From contig DATEGZ010000187.1 in NCBI GenBank assembly GCA_035279905.1, positions 1 through 64,000 on the forward strand: a stretch of 64,000 nt of DNA. The letters run 5' to 3'. Shown here piece by piece: positions 9,104 through 19,124 of the stretch. Position 1 is the first letter of the stretch. Each line of letters begins with the position of its first letter. The notes below the pieces were generated by a model. The model did not search any database and was not told where the DNA came from. It worked only from the letters and a program-made list of their open reading frames with translations. This DNA is from DATEGZ01 sp035279905 (lineage in GTDB: Bacteria; Acidobacteriota; Vicinamibacteria; Vicinamibacterales; SCN-69-37). Position numbers and translations under genes: made by a program.

Positions 9104-10224
9104 CAGTCGAGTGCCCGCGACACGGAGGGCAAACCCACCGCGTCGGTGCTGAGCGAGCGCCGCACGAGGTCCACAAGCCGATGCGAGAACTGCCGGTAGC
9201 TGAATTGCTCCGCGACCCGGCGCCGGCCGGCCGCGCCAAGCCGGCGGCGGAGGTTCTCGTCAACGAGCAGCTTCGTGACGCGGTCGGCAAGCGCGTGCCC
9301 GTCCGCCTGATCCACCAGATACCCCGTGGCGCCGTCGTCGATGACTTCGCGCGCGGCGTCGTGCGTCGAGCCGATGCACGGCAGGCCGTGCGCCATCGCT
9401 TCGAGGTACACGAGGCCGAAGCCCTCGCCCCGGCTGGGCATCGCAAACACCGCGGCGGAATTGTAAAGGCACGCGAGGCCGTCCGTCGGCAGAAAGCCGG
9501 TGAAGATCACGTGTGACGCGACACCAAGCGCCGCCGCCTTGGCGAGCAGCCGCGCGCGGTCGTCGCCGTCGCCGGCGAACACGAGGCGCGCGTCGGGCGT
9601 GGAGGCCACGACGCGCGGCCAGACTTCCAGGAGCTCGTCGTGTCCCTTGTAGCGCTCGCCGGCGTCCATACGGCCGACGAGCAGCACGGCCCTCGGGCCG
9701 ACGTCGGGCGTCTCCGCGCAAGGCCGCTTGACCTGCGACGGCGCGTCAACCGGCGCGAACGCCAGAGGACAGATTTCGATCGATCCGAGACCCGGATTGG
9801 CCGCGGCGATGGCGCTCGCGGTGTAGCGCGAATTGGCGACGCGCAGTGCGGCGCCGTGCAGAATCTCCTGTTCGTCGGCGTTGAGCGTGCGCCACGCTTC
9901 GATGCCGTGCAGGAACACGGCGTACTGCCGGCGCAGCATCGCGGGGACGTATCGTTGCGCCCGCGCCAGCGACAAGTGCGTAAAGAACACCCAGCCGTCC
10001 GGGTGCGCGGCCTGCGAGGCCGCGAGCCGGAGCCCGAACGCCGCGCGGCCGGCGATCGACGGCCGCCGGCGCCTGGCCGGATAGGCCGGCGCGTTGCCAA
10101 GCGTGATGAGCCGGCGCCGATCGCCCCACGTGTCGCCCATCACCTGCCAGATGAGGCGCGAGACGGAGGCGACGCCGCCGCCGCTCTCGTGAAGGGTGAC
10201 CGCCGCGAGTGTGGGAGACGCCAT
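9103..10224 (-). CDS. Glycosyltransferase family 4
   Basis: 373 residues. It begins with a GG-rich loop (VTLHESGGGVASVSRL) typical of GT4 acceptor domains. It has VLLVGRMDAGERYKGHDELL and the E-x7-E motif in MPSRGEGFGLVYLEAMAHG, so it is a retaining GT-B enzyme. Its stop shares one base with the next start, and its own start abuts the stop of the polymerase gene. It is predicted to act on the lipid-linked repeat unit in the cytoplasm; the specificity is unknown. Confidence 0.9.
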   Translation of the reverse strand: MASPTLAAVTLHESGGGVASVSRLIWQVMGDTWGDRRRLITLGNAPAYPARRRRPSIAGRAAFGLRLAASQAAHPDGWVFFTHLSLARAQRYVPAMLRRQYAVFLHGIEAWRTLNADEQEILHGAALRVANSRYTASAIAAANPGLGSIEICPLAFAPVDAPSQVKRPCAETPDVGPRAVLLVGRMDAGERYKGHDELLEVWPRVVASTPDARLVFAGDGDDRARLLAKAAALGVASHVIFTGFLPTDGLACLYNSAAVFAMPSRGEGFGLVYLEAMAHGLPCIGSTHDAAREVIDDGATGYLVDQADGHALADRVTKLLVDENLRRRLGAAGRRRVAEQFSYRQFSHRLVDLVRRSLSTDAVGLPSVSRALD

Positions 10225-11553
10225 CTACGGCAGCTCCTGGCCGATGAACGCGTCCGGGGGCGCGACGGTCGTCCGCGCCGCATGAGCGCGCAGGATCATG
10301 TCGATCGCGTAGTTCGCGAAGACCGTGCCCGCGAGACCCGCGCCCGCCGTCAGCGACACGTCGACGAGCGATCCGCCGACCTGCAGCAGGCTCAAGCCCG
10401 GCACGAACCACAAGCAGCAGCGTTTCACGTCGCCATTCGCGAGATGGAAGGCCGCGCGTTCGTCGATGAGCACGAGCAGCGCACCGAGCACCGCCATGCC
10501 CGTCCAGACGCCGGGCGATCCGAAGTTCACGTAAAGCTCCATCACCTCGCCGATGCCGACGCTCGTATCCGGGCCGAACTGGATGCCGGTGTACTGGCTC
10601 ACGAGGTCACCGCTGCCCGCCGCCATCGGCTTGTCCCGCCACACGACGCGCGGCACGAGCGCCAGCGCCGCGTCCTTGAGCGTCGCGCCGTGGCCGAACG
10701 GCGCGTAGCGCTGGTCGAGCCAGCTCTCGGCGCGGCCCACGAGGTAGTCCTGGTTCAGACGATCGTCCACGCGGCTCAAGTGCGCGTTGTTCCGAATGTC
10801 GAACGGCTCAATCGATCCGAGCGTCCGGCCGACGACGCTCACGCGCTCGGCGGCGCTCGCGCCGTTCCAGACGGCGTAGCGGATCTCGTTGCGATCGCGC
10901 ATGTACGTGACGTAGAACGACATCGTGATGTAGCTCACGACGAGGCCGCCGGCGATGAGCACCCAGCGCGGCCGCGCGTTTTCGGCGACGAACGCGAAGA
11001 TCACGACGAGCGCGGCGATGCCGTAGCTCAGGTAGCCTTGCGTCAGGATCGTCACGAACGGCAGCACGGCGCTCGCGAGGAGCCACAGGACCTGGCGCGA
11101 GCGGCTGACCTGCCAGCACTTCAGGCACAGCCCGAAGATCACGAGGCTCGATCCGGCGGCCGCGATCGCGCCAACGGATGGAATGTCGGCGACGAACGAG
11201 CGCACGACGGTGTACATGGCGCCGCCGACCGCGAGATACATCAGCGCGAGCTGCGGCTGCGCGTCGCTCTCCTCCGGCATCGGCGCCGTCTCGGACTGCA
11301 GGAACAGCGACATCAGGACCGCGCCGATCCCGAGCGCCACCAGCCCTTCGAGCGCGATGAACAGCCCGGCCTGAATGTAGTCGCGATCGAGCCCGGCGTA
11401 CCAGGGCAACACGTAAATCGTGGCGGCAAGAAAATGCAGCGAGCTCAGGCTGACGACGAACGCGACGAACATGCCGAGGCCGCGCGACAGGTGCCATCGC
11501 CAGAACACCAGCGCCGACGCCACCACGAGCCAGATGAGGACGAGAGTCGTCAC
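10225..11553 (-). CDS. Wzy-like oligosaccharide repeat-unit polymerase
   Basis: 442 residues starting at the GTG at 11553, which overlaps the upstream stop by 4 bases (GTGA). The longer open frame adds an arginine-rich stretch from the upstream gene and is rejected. About ten hydrophobic segments are visible, with a large loop (about residues 235-330) containing VPRVVWRDKPMAAG. The P-R-x-x-W-x-D-K-P pattern recurs in Wzy-type polymerases of O-antigen and exopolysaccharide clusters. Wzy joins lipid-linked repeat units on the periplasmic side. Family sequence conservation is low, so this rests on topology, motif and context. Confidence 0.78.
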   Translation of the reverse strand: MTTLVLIWLVVASALVFWRWHLSRGLGMFVAFVVSLSSLHFLAATIYVLPWYAGLDRDYIQAGLFIALEGLVALGIGAVLMSLFLQSETAPMPEESDAQPQLALMYLAVGGAMYTVVRSFVADIPSVGAIAAAGSSLVIFGLCLKCWQVSRSRQVLWLLASAVLPFVTILTQGYLSYGIAALVVIFAFVAENARPRWVLIAGGLVVSYITMSFYVTYMRDRNEIRYAVWNGASAAERVSVVGRTLGSIEPFDIRNNAHLSRVDDRLNQDYLVGRAESWLDQRYAPFGHGATLKDAALALVPRVVWRDKPMAAGSGDLVSQYTGIQFGPDTSVGIGEVMELYVNFGSPGVWTGMAVLGALLVLIDERAAFHLANGDVKRCCLWFVPGLSLLQVGGSLVDVSLTAGAGLAGTVFANYAIDMILRAHAARTTVAPPDAFIGQELP

Positions 11554-12791
11554 AGCCGATGGCCTCGCGACAGCGCGGGCGTGATCGCCGAGAGCCGGCG
11601 CACCGAGGGCGTCACGGATTCGAGCGCCGCCAGGGTCCCCGCGACGGCATCGTCGCACGCGTAGCGGCTGATGCGGGACCGGACGGCCGCGTCGAAGCTC
11701 GCGCGATCGCGCTCGAGCGCGTCCACAACATGGGTCATCCGATCCCAGAGCTGCGGCGCGTCACCGGCAGGATAGATGAAGCCCGTCTCGCCCGGCACGA
11801 CGAGATCGGTGGCGCACCCGACGCCGTCGGTCACGATCGCGGGCAGGCCGCAGGCCATGGCCTCGTTCACGACGAGGCCCCATGTCTCGCTCAACGACGG
11901 CAGCACGATGCAATCCGCCGCCGCATACGCGACCGGCAGTGCCGTCTGGTTGAGGAACCCGGCGAAGTGCACCGGCGCGCCGAGCATCTCCGCCTGCTGC
12001 CGCAGATCCGCTTCCTCCGGGCCCGATCCGACGACGATGCCGTGCACGAGGCGCCCGCTGGCCCGCAGTCCCGCGAGCGCCTGCACGAAGTCGATCACGC
12101 GCTTCTGCGCGAGCAGCTTGCCGGCGAAGAGAAACACGACCGCGTCCTTCGGTACGCCGGCCGCCTCGCGAAATGCCGCCGCGGCGCCATCGGTGCGGGC
12201 GCGCTCCGCGCCCCGGCTGAACCGGTCGTTCTCGACGAAGTGCGGCGTGAAGAAGAGCTGCGTCTCCGGCACGCCGTAGTGCCGAAGATACGCGCGGTTT
12301 GCCTCACCCACGAACAGATGCGCGTCCATCTGGCGCAGCATCCACGCGTAGGGGACGAACTTCGCCGCCGTCTTGAGGGGCGATCGCGGCGTGCCCAGGT
12401 GCGAGTCGCCGCGCATGAGAATCGGCACGCGCGCGTTCCAGCACGCGCGGATCGCTTGCCAGTAGCTCTTGAGGTACCAGCCGGTGACGACGCACGCGTC
12501 GTAGCCGCCTTCGCGCACGAGCGGCGCGACGGCCGGCGTGTCGCATCCGCGAAACGACTCGACCTGCGGTGTCGGCGAGACGTTCTCGAGCCACCGGTAC
12601 CGATAGCCTTCGAGCAGCGGAACGTCCCACTCGAACGGTTGTCCGAATCCCGCGGCGCCCTGCCCTGCCGCGTCCTGCCGGTGGCAGTAGAAGACTTCGA
12701 GATCGACGACCTGCGCGAGCGCCCGGAACCAGGGCGAGTGGTACTGGATGGGATGACTCGTGACGACCGCGACGCGCGCTACCCGAGACAC
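11550..12791 (-). CDS. Glycosyltransferase family 4
   Basis: 413 residues, beginning VAVVTSHPIQYHSPWFRAL, a recognisable start for one GT4 subgroup. The donor domain has FLFAGKLLAQKRVIDFVQAL, VGSGPEEADLRQ and the E-x7-E motif in LPSLSETWGLVVNEAMACG. It overlaps the upstream transferase by 13 bases and the polymerase by 4. It is a predicted retaining transferase acting on the repeat unit; the donor is unknown. Confidence 0.9.
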   Translation of the reverse strand: MSRVARVAVVTSHPIQYHSPWFRALAQVVDLEVFYCHRQDAAGQGAAGFGQPFEWDVPLLEGYRYRWLENVSPTPQVESFRGCDTPAVAPLVREGGYDACVVTGWYLKSYWQAIRACWNARVPILMRGDSHLGTPRSPLKTAAKFVPYAWMLRQMDAHLFVGEANRAYLRHYGVPETQLFFTPHFVENDRFSRGAERARTDGAAAAFREAAGVPKDAVVFLFAGKLLAQKRVIDFVQALAGLRASGRLVHGIVVGSGPEEADLRQQAEMLGAPVHFAGFLNQTALPVAYAAADCIVLPSLSETWGLVVNEAMACGLPAIVTDGVGCATDLVVPGETGFIYPAGDAPQLWDRMTHVVDALERDRASFDAAVRSRISRYACDDAVAGTLAALESVTPSVRRLSAITPALSRGHRL

Positions 12792-14098
12792 GGGACCTCC
12801 GCCGCCACCGGCCGATGCTGCACGGAGGCATCAAAGACTTCGCACTGCCGGCGCGTGAGCTCGCGCGCCGAGAACGGCTCGAACGCCGCCCACTGAATCT
12901 CGGGCTCACCGGGCATTCGCGTTAGCAGCCCCGGCAGATTGGCTGCCAGGCGCGCGACGGCCGCCGGCACGTCCCCGGCTTCCCGGAACGTCACGACAGT
13001 ACCGGCGCCGGTCCGCGTCAGCAGGTCCGTCACCGGGTTCGACGCGTGGAGCACGGCCACGATTGGCCGCCGCGCCAGGATGTACGGATAGACCTTCGAC
13101 GGGCTGTAATCCGGATCGTCCGAGCCGAGGACGACGAGAAAGTGCGCGTCGCGCAGGAGCCGCAGCCCCTCGAAGTACGGCACGCGCGACGGCTGCTCCG
13201 TCACCATCGGGCCCACACCCTCGGCTTCGGCGACGGGCGCAATGGTTTTCCTGGCGCGAGCCGGCGGCGCGTAGTCCGTGCCGACGAACGAGACGTGCAC
13301 GGATCGCGACGGTGTTGACGCCGTGACCTCGCGCAGCGCGCGGAAGAGGATCGTCGCCGCCAGGCGCATGTCCTCGCCCCCGCGTCCGACCGCGACGCCG
13401 TGAATGCGGCCGTCGTGCGCGTCGAAGACCGGGTTGTCCCACGCGAGGCTGTCGGCCACGGTGAAGTCGCCGGCGCTCGCGCCGAACGGCACCGTCCGGC
13501 ACATCCCCTCCGTGATCCACGGGTACCGGCGCCGGAGCGTCGACAGATACGCGGGCGACACCGCGATCAGCCCGTCGACTTTGCGCATGGTGTACGGCTC
13601 GAGCGTCGCGTTGAGCGCGTGGGCAAACGCGTACTTGGGCGGCCGCGCCGCGGCCGGTTTGTCGTCGTAGTACTCGCTCAGCCACGCGTCCTGAATGTCG
13701 AGGACGTACGGCACGCCGAAGCGGCGCTTCCACAGCCGCCCCAGCGCCATGACGGGAAACACCGTCGTCGAGAAAAACACGAGATCGATCGACTCGCGCG
13801 CGATGATGCGCGCGCCCTCACGATAGAGATGAGCGAACGCGCGGAGCCCGACGCTGCCGATGCCGAACGGCCGCGTCCATCGTGCCGGGAGCGCCTTCGT
13901 CAACGCGACGTCGAGATCCGCGGGAAGCGTCTCGCGCAGGCGCGGTTCGAGCGGCATCTCCTGGCATTCGGCGGCGACCGACAGCACGTACGGCTTCCAT
14001 CCGAACGAGGCGAAGTGCGGAAGGCTCACGCGCACCCGATGCATGTCCGCGGCGTTCACCGGCGGGAAATGCGGCGAGACGATGAGCACGCGCTTCAC
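12779..14098 (-). CDS. GT-B glycosyltransferase, divergent
   Basis: 439 residues. The N-terminus MKRVLIVSPHFPPVNAADM and VLDIQDAWLSEYYDD fit a GT-B acceptor domain. The C-terminal half ends with LGSDDPDYSPSKVYPYILARRP, where the usual E-x7-E is replaced by a serine/lysine/tyrosine pattern seen in more distant GT4-like transferases. It starts inside the stop of the upstream gene (ATGA overlap). Context makes a glycosyltransferase very likely; the exact family and substrate are uncertain. Confidence 0.78.
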   Translation of the reverse strand: MKRVLIVSPHFPPVNAADMHRVRVSLPHFASFGWKPYVLSVAAECQEMPLEPRLRETLPADLDVALTKALPARWTRPFGIGSVGLRAFAHLYREGARIIARESIDLVFFSTTVFPVMALGRLWKRRFGVPYVLDIQDAWLSEYYDDKPAAARPPKYAFAHALNATLEPYTMRKVDGLIAVSPAYLSTLRRRYPWITEGMCRTVPFGASAGDFTVADSLAWDNPVFDAHDGRIHGVAVGRGGEDMRLAATILFRALREVTASTPSRSVHVSFVGTDYAPPARARKTIAPVAEAEGVGPMVTEQPSRVPYFEGLRLLRDAHFLVVLGSDDPDYSPSKVYPYILARRPIVAVLHASNPVTDLLTRTGAGTVVTFREAGDVPAAVARLAANLPGLLTRMPGEPEIQWAAFEPFSARELTRRQCEVFDASVQHRPVAAEVPCLG

Positions 14099-15390
14099 GA
14101 TGCGCCCACCGCCTGCATGTGGGAAGCGTCGGCCAGGTCATGATGGCGCCCGCCGGCCGGCGCGTCGAGCGCGGTCCGCACGACGTCGAGGAACACCTGC
14201 GACTCGACCTCCCAGTTGAACCGGCGATCGCCGCATGCCCACGACGCGCGTCTGGCCGCGGCGAGCGCATCCGGACTTTCGATCCAGCGGCGAAGGTGCG
14301 CGGCGAGGGTGTCGATGTCCCCCGGGTCGTAGCCGAGTGCGGCCTCGCCCACGTGATCGAGCAGCCACTTCTGCGCCGTGGTGCGCGTCGCGAGGACGGC
14401 CTGGCCGCCGAGAAGGTACGTAAAGAACTTGTTGGGCAGCGCCAGGTCGCTGTTGCGCGTGCGTCCGACTTCGAGCGCGAGGCCGATGTCGTACGTCGCG
14501 CACCGCCGCACCATCTCGTCGGGCGCCGCGACCGGATGACCGACGATCCGCTCGTCGGCCACGCCGCTCTCCGCCGCGATCTGGCGCAGGCGCCGCTCGT
14601 AGTCCGCCGCCCAGAAACCACGGACGTGCAGCACCGTGCCGTGCGCCGGGGTGCGACCCATGGCGCGCACGACGTCCTCGAGCCCGCGGTCAGGCCCGAT
14701 CGTCTGCGAGAACCAGTACAGCGTGAGCGGCAACCCCTGCGGACGGGGCTTGGGCGCGCCAGGCCGCTGCGCTTTTGGAAACACGTTCAACACGCATCGC
14801 GGCGCCGGAATCCCGTACGCGTCGCGGTACGCCTCGGCAATCTGCGGTGACGACGCCGTCACGTAGTCGCAGTCCGGCAGGTAGCGCTGCTCGACGCGCT
14901 CGACGACGGTCCGCATGCGATCGTCCCGGGCCATCTGGCCGGTGTGACAATCTTCGGCGTCGAAGCCGAGCCGCGCGCCATGGCGCCTGGCCGCGCTCCA
15001 CGCGGCCGGCAGCGCGCCGAGGTTGTGGGCGATGTAGAGATCGGCGTCGATACGCGAGGCCGCGCGCCGGAGCTCCGGCGCGATACGCGAGACCGCCGCT
15101 TCGGCGGCGCCCGTCGCCTGAATCCACGGCGCGGTCCAGCAGGCCGCGCGATGACGGATTCTCGACGTCCAGTACATCCATGGCGCCGATCCAAAGCGCC
15201 AGTCGAGGAACGTCTGCGACCAGCCGCGCGATTTCACGAGATCCCGATCCGCATCGGTCGCCCAGTCCGCCGAGTACGCCGCGACGACGTGAACGTCGAA
15301 GCCGGCGCCGACGAGCGCGTCGGCTTCCTTCACCAGGCGCGGGTTGCACGCCGGCTGGCCCGTGGTCACGAGGCAGATGCGCGCGCTCAT
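14095..15390 (-). CDS. Glycosyltransferase, group 1-like
   Basis: 431 residues from the ATG at 15390, which shares one base with the upstream stop; the longer open frame to 15699 is an artefact. It begins ARICLVTTGQPACNPRLVKEAD, typical of a GT4 subgroup whose N-terminus reads TGxPxxNPR. The C-terminal donor site has LALEVGRTRNSDLALPNKFF and LLGGQAVLATR. It is a predicted cytoplasmic transferase for the repeat unit. The tail ends inside the next gene's start. Confidence 0.85.
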   Translation of the reverse strand: MSARICLVTTGQPACNPRLVKEADALVGAGFDVHVVAAYSADWATDADRDLVKSRGWSQTFLDWRFGSAPWMYWTSRIRHRAACWTAPWIQATGAAEAAVSRIAPELRRAASRIDADLYIAHNLGALPAAWSAARRHGARLGFDAEDCHTGQMARDDRMRTVVERVEQRYLPDCDYVTASSPQIAEAYRDAYGIPAPRCVLNVFPKAQRPGAPKPRPQGLPLTLYWFSQTIGPDRGLEDVVRAMGRTPAHGTVLHVRGFWAADYERRLRQIAAESGVADERIVGHPVAAPDEMVRRCATYDIGLALEVGRTRNSDLALPNKFFTYLLGGQAVLATRTTAQKWLLDHVGEAALGYDPGDIDTLAAHLRRWIESPDALAAARRASWACGDRRFNWEVESQVFLDVVRTALDAPAGGRHHDLADASHMQAVGAS

Positions 15391-16466
15391 CACTTCCCCA
15401 CTTCCGCTTCGCGCGCTTCGACGGGCGCCGGTGTGGGCCGGGCAATGCGGCGGTACAGCGCTTCGTAGGCGTCGACGATCGCGGTCTGGCTGAATCGCCG
15501 TTCGGCGACGTCCCGGCAGACGCGCCGGTCGATCACCGAGAGGCGTCCCACGGCCGCGACCATCTCGTCGACGTTGCGGCACACGAAGCCGGTCACGCCG
15601 TCGGACACGACCTCGGGCACCGACCCGCGAGACAACCCGATCACGGGCGTCCCGCACGCGAAGGCCTCGGCCATGACGATACCGAAGGGCTCGTTCCACA
15701 GGATCGGCATGAGCAGCGCCTGCACCTGCGACAGCAGCTCGCTCTTCATCGCGTCGTCGACCGGCCCGGCGTACATGATCCCGCGCCCGTCGATGTGCGG
15801 TTCGATCTCGTTCTTGAAGTAGGCGGCGTGCTCCTCGCCGGCGGGAATGTTGCCGGCGATGATGAGCCGGCGTTTCGCCTTGCGCGCGACCTCAATCGCG
15901 AGGTGCGCGCCCTTGATGCGCTCCACGCGTCCGAGAAACATCAGCGGCGCGTCCGTCGAGACGACGGACTCGAATTGGAAGTGCTCGGTCGCGACACCGT
16001 TGTAGATCACCTGCCATTGCGGGCCGTCGACGTCGCGCATCAGCTGACGGCTGCACGCCGTGAAGTACAGCGTGCCGCGGCTCAAGCGCGTGCCCAGCTC
16101 GACACTGCGTTTCGTCACCGCGCGCTGGTAGCTCATGATCTTTGGAATCGGCAGCGGCATCACCGGCAGCAGATACGCCAGACGGCCGAAGCTGTGAATC
16201 ACATCAGGATGGCGGCGCGCGGCCTCAATCGCGATCTGCGCGGCGTTCATCATCGTGTCCGCGGCCGATCCGCTGCGATGGCCGGAATACGCGACCAGAT
16301 CGGCGGACACCTTCGACTCCGCGTGTCCAAACAGCGTCACGGCATGCCCGCGCGCGACGAGGCCTTCCACGAGCAGCGCGATCACGCGCTCGATGCCGCC
16401 GTAAAGCCGCGGTGGAACCGGCAGCTCCGGGTCGGCCGTGACGAAGATTCGAAGAGGATCGGTCAT
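15390..16466 (-). CDS. Glycosyltransferase family 4
   Basis: 358 residues from the ATG at 16466, 4 bases after the preceding stop; the in-frame extension upstream is arginine-rich and unlikely. It has the GT4 glycine loop PVPPRLYGGIERVIALL, then LMFLGRVERIKGAHLAIEV, and the E-x7-E motif in NEPFGIVMAEAFACG. Members with this start resemble sugar transferases of cell-surface glycans. The position between two other GT4 genes supports work on the same repeat unit. Confidence 0.9.
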   Translation of the reverse strand: MTDPLRIFVTADPELPVPPRLYGGIERVIALLVEGLVARGHAVTLFGHAESKVSADLVAYSGHRSGSAADTMMNAAQIAIEAARRHPDVIHSFGRLAYLLPVMPLPIPKIMSYQRAVTKRSVELGTRLSRGTLYFTACSRQLMRDVDGPQWQVIYNGVATEHFQFESVVSTDAPLMFLGRVERIKGAHLAIEVARKAKRRLIIAGNIPAGEEHAAYFKNEIEPHIDGRGIMYAGPVDDAMKSELLSQVQALLMPILWNEPFGIVMAEAFACGTPVIGLSRGSVPEVVSDGVTGFVCRNVDEMVAAVGRLSVIDRRVCRDVAERRFSQTAIVDAYEALYRRIARPTPAPVEAREAEVGK

Positions 16467-16470
16467 GAAC

Positions 16471-17790
16471 TCAGGCCAGTGCCAGAACGTCCGACGGCGT
16501 CTGCGCGTCGACGGCCCCGTGGACCGACGCGGCAAACGCGCGGCGGAAGTGCAGCCAGGTCCACAGGGAGGCCCGGCTCAACGCGGACGAACGCATGTGC
16601 CAGAGGTCCTGCGGATGACTCGCGCACCAGGACAGACATTCCGCGAGCGCCGTCTCGTCGGCGGGCGGAATGACAAAGCCGTTCTTGCCGTGCTCCACAC
16701 AATCGGCGGCGCCGGCGTTCTCGGTGGTGAGCACCGGCACGCCGTGCGCGAGCGCGTCCGACACCACTTGTCCAAAGCCGTCGCAGAGCGTCGGCAGCAC
16801 GAGCAGGCTCGCCTCGAGATAGACCTGATTGAGCGTGCTCGCGGGCACCGATCCGTGAAAGACGATGCGGTCGCCGCCGGGACCGGCCTGGGCTTCCGCC
16901 AGCAGGGCGTCCGGCAACAGCGGCTTGCCGTAGAAGTGCAGCTCGACGCCCTTCGCGGTCATCTGGCGCCACGCGCGCAACAGGTAGTGCGCGCCCTTGC
17001 GCACGGACACCGGGCCCACGTAGATGAAACGCATCGTGCGCGGCGGCGCTGAGGGCAGCGCCGAGGCCGCCACGGGTTCCGGACCGCCGAGCGGAATCGT
17101 CAGGATCCTGTCGGGAGCGATGCCGGCGTCGACGAGTGATCGCGTTGTGAACGACGAGCCGCTCACCACCCAGTCGGCGAGCGCCGCTTCGTCGTCGCGG
17201 CGCGCGTCGCGCTCGTCCGAGAGATCGTCGAGGCGCGCGCGGCCTGGCGTGCCGAGCTCCGGTTGCCGATCGAACTCCGCGTCGACCCAGCGCTCGCGCG
17301 TCCGGTGGTGCGGACTGAGGAACGCGAGCACGGCAGGCTTGCCGAGACCTTGCGCGGCTTTGATCGCGGCGAGCGCGCCGTGCTCCACGCCGAAGAACCC
17401 GCCGACCTGGGGCTCCCGCAGCACGTTCGCGCACAGCCGATCCAGATCGTGCTCGCCGCGTTCCCACAGCCAGTCTTCCACGCGCATCGCCGCGGGAAAG
17501 CGTCCGGCGATCACGCGCGGCAGCTCCCAGCGCCAGCGCGACCGGACGAGGTCGTCAGGGATGCCGCACACCGCGCGACGCGACAACTCGCGCCCGAGCG
17601 GCGGCACGCCGTTGCCGACCCACTCGCGAACGCGCTTGAGCGCCGGGCCGCGCCACACGTCCACGCCGCCCGAGAAGTACGCGTAGAGCGAGCCGGTCTC
17701 GTACAGCGCGCGCACCATGTTCTGCACGTGGCTGTTGTGGGCGGATGTGCCGACGAGAAGACGACGCCGCATCGAGGGGCAGGTCATCAC
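16471..17790 (-). CDS. Glycosyltransferase family 4 with D-x7-D donor motif
   Basis: 439 residues, start overlapping the upstream stop by 4 bases; a second in-frame ATG follows immediately. It has RFIYVGPVSVRKGAHYLLRAW and, at the donor site, LPTLCDGFGQVVSDALAHG. Here the usual glutamate pair of the GT4 E-x7-E motif is replaced by aspartates, a variation seen in some active GT4 enzymes. The N-terminal portion (HNSHVQNMVRALYETGSLYAY) is an acceptor domain of about 220 residues. It is predicted to be retaining; the substrate is unknown. Confidence 0.86.
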   Translation of the reverse strand: MMTCPSMRRRLLVGTSAHNSHVQNMVRALYETGSLYAYFSGGVDVWRGPALKRVREWVGNGVPPLGRELSRRAVCGIPDDLVRSRWRWELPRVIAGRFPAAMRVEDWLWERGEHDLDRLCANVLREPQVGGFFGVEHGALAAIKAAQGLGKPAVLAFLSPHHRTRERWVDAEFDRQPELGTPGRARLDDLSDERDARRDDEAALADWVVSGSSFTTRSLVDAGIAPDRILTIPLGGPEPVAASALPSAPPRTMRFIYVGPVSVRKGAHYLLRAWRQMTAKGVELHFYGKPLLPDALLAEAQAGPGGDRIVFHGSVPASTLNQVYLEASLLVLPTLCDGFGQVVSDALAHGVPVLTTENAGAADCVEHGKNGFVIPPADETALAECLSWCASHPQDLWHMRSSALSRASLWTWLHFRRAFAASVHGAVDAQTPSDVLALA

Positions 17791-19124
17791 GCGGCCCTCT
17801 CCGCCACCAGCACGGCGTAGGTTTCGAGCGTCTCGCGCGCGACGTCCGCGATGGTTCGCACCGGTCCGGTCGGCCGAAGCTGCGCCAGCCTCTCGGGGGC
17901 CTGCGACAGCTCGAGCAGGATGTGCGCCAGCGCTCGGGCGTCGCCCATCGGAAACAGCAGGCCGTCGCGGCCAGGTGTCACGCGCTCCGCGATACCGCCG
18001 AGGTTCGATCCGACCACCGGGATGCCGGCCGCGTGCGCTTCGAGGACGACGAACGGGCCCGTCTCATAGCACATCGACGGCACAGCGAGCACGTCAACGG
18101 TGTCGTACGGCGCGGTCGAAGTCGCCTCGCCGTGAAACACCACGTTGCGAATCCCCTGCGCATTGCGCATGACTTCTTCGCGATAGGCCTGGGCCGCTGG
18201 AATCCGCGCCGCGCCCCAGATGTGGAACTCGATGCGCGCGTCGGGCGGAATGCGCTCCGCCGCGTCGATCAGCACGTCGAGCCCTTTCAACGGATCGAAG
18301 CGCCCGACGAACCCCACCTTCAGCACGCCCGGCTCGCGCGTTGCGGAGATCGGGCGGCGAGGCTCGGCGGCCCGCTCCACGCCCTGGCGGCAGACGACGA
18401 TCTTCTCCGCCGCGACGCCGTTGCGAATCAACACCGACTTGAGAAAGTCCGACACCGCGACGAGGCGGTCCGCCTGGTCGGCGATGGCCGAGACCCACCG
18501 CATCCGATCGCGGTGCGAGTCGTCCGCGGCGACCACGCGTCTGGCGATGTCCGGCACAGGCAGCCGCGCGACCCAGTCGCCGAGGCCGGACGGCAGGTCC
18601 GAGAGAAGCGATCCGACGGAGGCCGGCACGCCGCGCGCTTCGAGCCGGCACGTCGTGCACGGTTGCGTGCGCAGGTCGCCGTCGCAGAGCTCGCGGCCGA
18701 ACCGGAGGAGCGTGCCGCGAGCGCACACGAGCCCCGGCAGATGAAGGCTGACGAGCGTCCGCGCGCGAAGCGCCCGGGCGGCGCGAAGATGCGCGAGCCC
18801 CATGCTGCTCGTCACCGAGTGCAGGTCGACGATCGTCGGCCGGAAGGCTTCGAGAATCTCCTGCCAGCCGTTCGGTGCGTGCGTGGTGAGGTCAAAGTCG
18901 TCCGTCTCCGTCGGTGCAAACCTGAACACCGGCACGTCGTCGATCAGCTCTCGCGTGACACGCGTCGCAAACGGCGACGGCACGGCGATCGCGACGTCGA
19001 TGCCCGCCTGCCTCAGCTCGGTGGCCAGACCGCGCACGTACTTTTCGGTGCCGCCGATCGAATCCGGCAGATACCAGGCGACGCCCAGCAGCACGCGCAC
19101 CGAGTTGCCGTTCCGGCGATTCAT
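17787..19124 (-). CDS. Glycosyltransferase family 4
   Basis: 445 residues from the ATG at 19124 (ATGA overlap with the upstream gene). It has the acceptor loop LPDSIGGTEKYVRGLATEL and donor-domain motifs GFVGRFDPLKGLDVLIDA and PSMCYETGPFVVLEAHAAG. A cysteine cluster around residues 160-180 (CARGTLL, CDGDL, CTTC) is typical of a GT4 subgroup found in exopolysaccharide loci, where it looks like a small metal-binding insertion. It is a predicted cytoplasmic transferase for the repeat unit. Confidence 0.88.
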   Translation of the reverse strand: MNRRNGNSVRVLLGVAWYLPDSIGGTEKYVRGLATELRQAGIDVAIAVPSPFATRVTRELIDDVPVFRFAPTETDDFDLTTHAPNGWQEILEAFRPTIVDLHSVTSSMGLAHLRAARALRARTLVSLHLPGLVCARGTLLRFGRELCDGDLRTQPCTTCRLEARGVPASVGSLLSDLPSGLGDWVARLPVPDIARRVVAADDSHRDRMRWVSAIADQADRLVAVSDFLKSVLIRNGVAAEKIVVCRQGVERAAEPRRPISATREPGVLKVGFVGRFDPLKGLDVLIDAAERIPPDARIEFHIWGAARIPAAQAYREEVMRNAQGIRNVVFHGEATSTAPYDTVDVLAVPSMCYETGPFVVLEAHAAGIPVVGSNLGGIAERVTPGRDGLLFPMGDARALAHILLELSQAPERLAQLRPTGPVRTIADVARETLETYAVLVAERAA

